From Streptomyces sp. NRRL S-337 (GTDB lineage: Bacteria > Actinomycetota > Actinomycetes > Streptomycetales > Streptomycetaceae), in contig NZ_JOIX01000124.1 of assembly GCF_000720175.1 (NCBI RefSeq), positions 1 through 15,565 on the forward strand: a stretch of DNA of 15,565 nucleotides. Direction: 5' to 3'. The translations under genes were made by a program, and so were the position numbers. The notes under the pieces are model-generated. The model worked only from the letters and a program-made list of their open reading frames with translations. It made no database searches and was not told the DNA's origin. Of this stretch, positions 14,238 through 15,565 are shown in pieces. Numbering within the stretch: the first letter of the stretch is position 1; each line of letters starts with the position of its first letter.

Positions 14238-14975
14238 ATGGGACAGCACACGCTCCTGCCCCGGCGGCAGGTGCTGAAGAAGCAGACCGCGGGGACGGGG
14301 CGCCGGTCGGCGCCGGTGTCGCACCGCAGGCCGCGCACCCCCGGCGTGGGCGCGAAGAAGGTCCGCAACGGCATGGCCGCGGTTGCGGGATTGGCTGTGG
14401 GGTTCGTGCTCTCGGTGCTGGCGGGCGTGCTGCTGGCCGTGCACGGCCCGTCGGACTCCTCCGCGGCCGGCAGACCGTCGCTCACGCTGCGGCCGGAAGC
14501 ACCGGCGGTGCCCAAGCCCGCCAAGGCGCACCCGGCCAAGCCCGCCGAGCCGGACTCGGCCAAGGCCAAGCCCGCGAAGGTCAAAAAGATCGTGCTGCTG
14601 CCCGGTGCCACGCTGTGGGAGCTGGCGCACACACAGCACGACCGTGAAGCAGTTGCAGCGGCTCAACGATCTGGGGTCGTCGACCCTAATCTACGCCGGG
14701 CAGCCGCTGCGCACACTGCCAGTCGACCACTCCGGGCCAAAGCTTCCACCCGGAGCGCATACGGCTTCTGGGCGCCAGGACCGTGCGCGCCCACCCAGTA
14801 CGGCCGTGCGTACAGCAGTGGGTCGACGTCCGTCTCGTCGACTGGCTGGCTGGCAGTTGAGGGTGTCACAGTTATGCCCGGTCACTACGCGGCAGCCGTT
14901 GCCCTCCGTCACTCCCCGAGCGCGGTGCTCGATTGCGTTCTGCGGCAGCATCTGGGCGGGTGGCGGTATAAGTAA
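14238..14975 (+). pseudogene. LysM-domain membrane protein, frameshifted
   Basis: ATG 14238 follows AGGAGG by 5 nt. Residues 1-45 are basic and cytoplasmic, 46-69 a membrane helix (MAAVAGLAVGFVLSVLAGVL), 71-116 a Pro/Ala/Lys-rich linker for crossing the wall (AKPAEPDSAKAKPAKVKK). A peptidoglycan-binding LysM motif begins KIVLLPGATLWELAHT, but its second half (TTVKQLQRLNDLGSSTLIYA, GQPLRTLP) is in another frame. The break falls in CACACACAG (about 14630-14638), as if one CA unit had been lost. The frame as given runs on to 14975 with SAYGFWAPGPCAPTQYGRAY, possibly the start of another wall-active domain, so more than one shift may exist. A cell-wall protein originally; current product would lack a working LysM. 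Confidence 0.7.
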
Positions 14976-15466
14976 TTCCGGTATTTGAAAAATGAATCAC
15001 CCTTGCCTTTTTTATCGGCAATGGAATCTTCCGATCCGCTTCCTTTTCCACCAACTCGTCAAGCAGGCTCATCTTCCTGGCGTGTTGGCCACGAGGCAGA
15101 GATTGCGCCAAGGGTCGGAAATACTATCGACCTCACCATGCGGGACTGCTACAAATGACCATGCAAGCATCCACGAAGAATGGGGAATTCAAGGTTTGAA
15201 CCAACTGTGACGCAGTCAACTCTCCCGGGGCGCGAGGAGACAGACCAATGGGTTGGATCCATGAGTTACCTGCAAACACAACAGAAACCCTGTCTGCTCG
15301 GCGCGATATACGCCCGTGACGATCTCTCCAGGCTTGTTGAGTCGCCAGATGGCAGAAACGGAAACTAGCCGATTCTGACCGCCGGAGCGGCTGATTCCGG
15401 CCTAGACGAGGCTCTCTATGCAGGGCCTCTACTTTCAAGTCCATTACGAGGAAGGAAGCAGTAGTC
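14976..15466. other. low-GC gene-poor stretch
   Basis: About 490 bp, visibly richer in A and T than its surroundings (for example TTTGAAAAATGAATC and CCTTTTTTATCGG near 14980-15020). Neither strand has a convincing longer gene. It includes one short ORF with a good ribosome site (15248-15319). It looks like foreign or regulatory DNA before the exported-protein gene at 15467. Confidence 0.5.
15248..15319 (+). CDS. possible 23-residue peptide
   Basis: ATG 15248 lies 8 nt after GAGGAG and reads MGWIHELPANTTETLSARRD, then IRP and stop. Leu7 is a TTA codon (15266-15268). An overlapping ORF from ATG 15261 (MSYLQTQQKPCLLGAIYARD onward, 35 residues) is the alternative. It could be a leader or signalling peptide; evidence is only the ribosome site. 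Confidence 0.2.
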   Translation: MGWIHELPANTTETLSARRDIRP

Positions 15467-15565
15467 GTGAAGAAGCGTGTCTTGGCAGCGGTGGTCTCTG
15501 CCGCTGTCGTCGTGGGTGGAGTCACCTCCGCAGCAGCAGCCTCTCCGGCTCCCACTCCAATCCAA
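15467..15565 (+). CDS. exported protein, N-terminus only
   Basis: GTG 15467 follows a GGAAGGA purine run by about 9-10 nt. The 33 visible codons give MKKRVLAAVVSAAVVVGGVT and SAAAASPAPTPIQ: two lysines and an arginine, a hydrophobic core and AxA-type cleavage sites, a textbook Sec signal peptide. The gene continues past the window edge, so function cannot be read. Confidence 0.8.
   Translation, partial: MKKRVLAAVVSAAVVVGGVTSAAAASPAPTPIQ

Noticed and set aside
14872..15111. Minus-strand ORF with MSLLDELVEKEADRK, considered as a lanthipeptide-like precursor
   Set aside because: No LLDLQ-type leader motif, no Ser/Thr/Cys-rich core, no modification enzymes nearby, and a poorly spaced ribosome site.
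15133..15555. Minus-strand 140-codon frame at the right edge
   Set aside because: Its Ala/Thr-rich start is the antisense of the signal peptide beginning at 15467, which has a good ribosome site.

Overview
The window is high-GC actinomycete DNA, almost certainly from Streptomyces or a close streptomycete. Three things point there: GC-saturated third codon positions, -10 boxes of the TAnnnT type lying directly against start codons, and the gene order ispH - ppgK - DUF6542 membrane gene - ychF. The left third is chromosomal core; the right two thirds are accessory DNA full of remnants of site-specific recombinases.

Core part (1-5057). A divergent APC-family permease gene (1-934, minus) is badly broken: it has lost a large middle section, changes frame and carries an in-frame 192-bp duplication. 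It is followed by ispH (1020-2021, isoprenoid precursors), ppgK (2120-2995, polyphosphate glucokinase), a convergent DUF6542 membrane gene whose 3' end overlaps ppgK by 215 bp (2781-3716, minus), and ychF (3969-5057, P-loop NTPase). The first three intact genes all appear to be leaderless.

Accessory part (5058-15565). After a gene-poor 620-bp stretch with a tRNA-like 3' fragment comes an orotate phosphoribosyltransferase gene cut off before its PRPP-binding motif (5680 to about 6018). Its break lies at the edge of a roughly 600-bp direct repeat present twice (6045-6660 and 7394-8017). Each copy holds a set of hairpins followed by the C-terminal end of a decayed tyrosine integrase on the minus strand. 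This looks like repeated integration of related elements at one site, followed by decay. Next, on the minus strand, is a frameshifted serine recombinase (9537-10267) and, downstream of it, an intact gene (8126-9460) for a protein with four CxxGH...CxxC zinc modules and a GIY-YIG-like nuclease domain. That gene is the strongest candidate for an undescribed function.

From 10.3 to 15.6 kb small genes dominate: a tandemly duplicated locus for a small membrane protein (first copy dead, second 11445-11690 intact), a secreted four-cysteine SH3-like protein (12027-12356), a small CxxC/CxxC protein (12562-12816, minus), an exported protein of unknown function (13177-13821, minus), a divergent LysM membrane protein broken at a CA repeat (14238-14975), and the first codons of another exported protein (15467 to the edge). 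Three accessory genes each carry one TTA codon, which in streptomycetes suggests bldA-dependent, late expression. Frame breaks are common outside the four core genes; most look like decay, but some fall in homopolymers or dinucleotide runs and could be sequencing errors.
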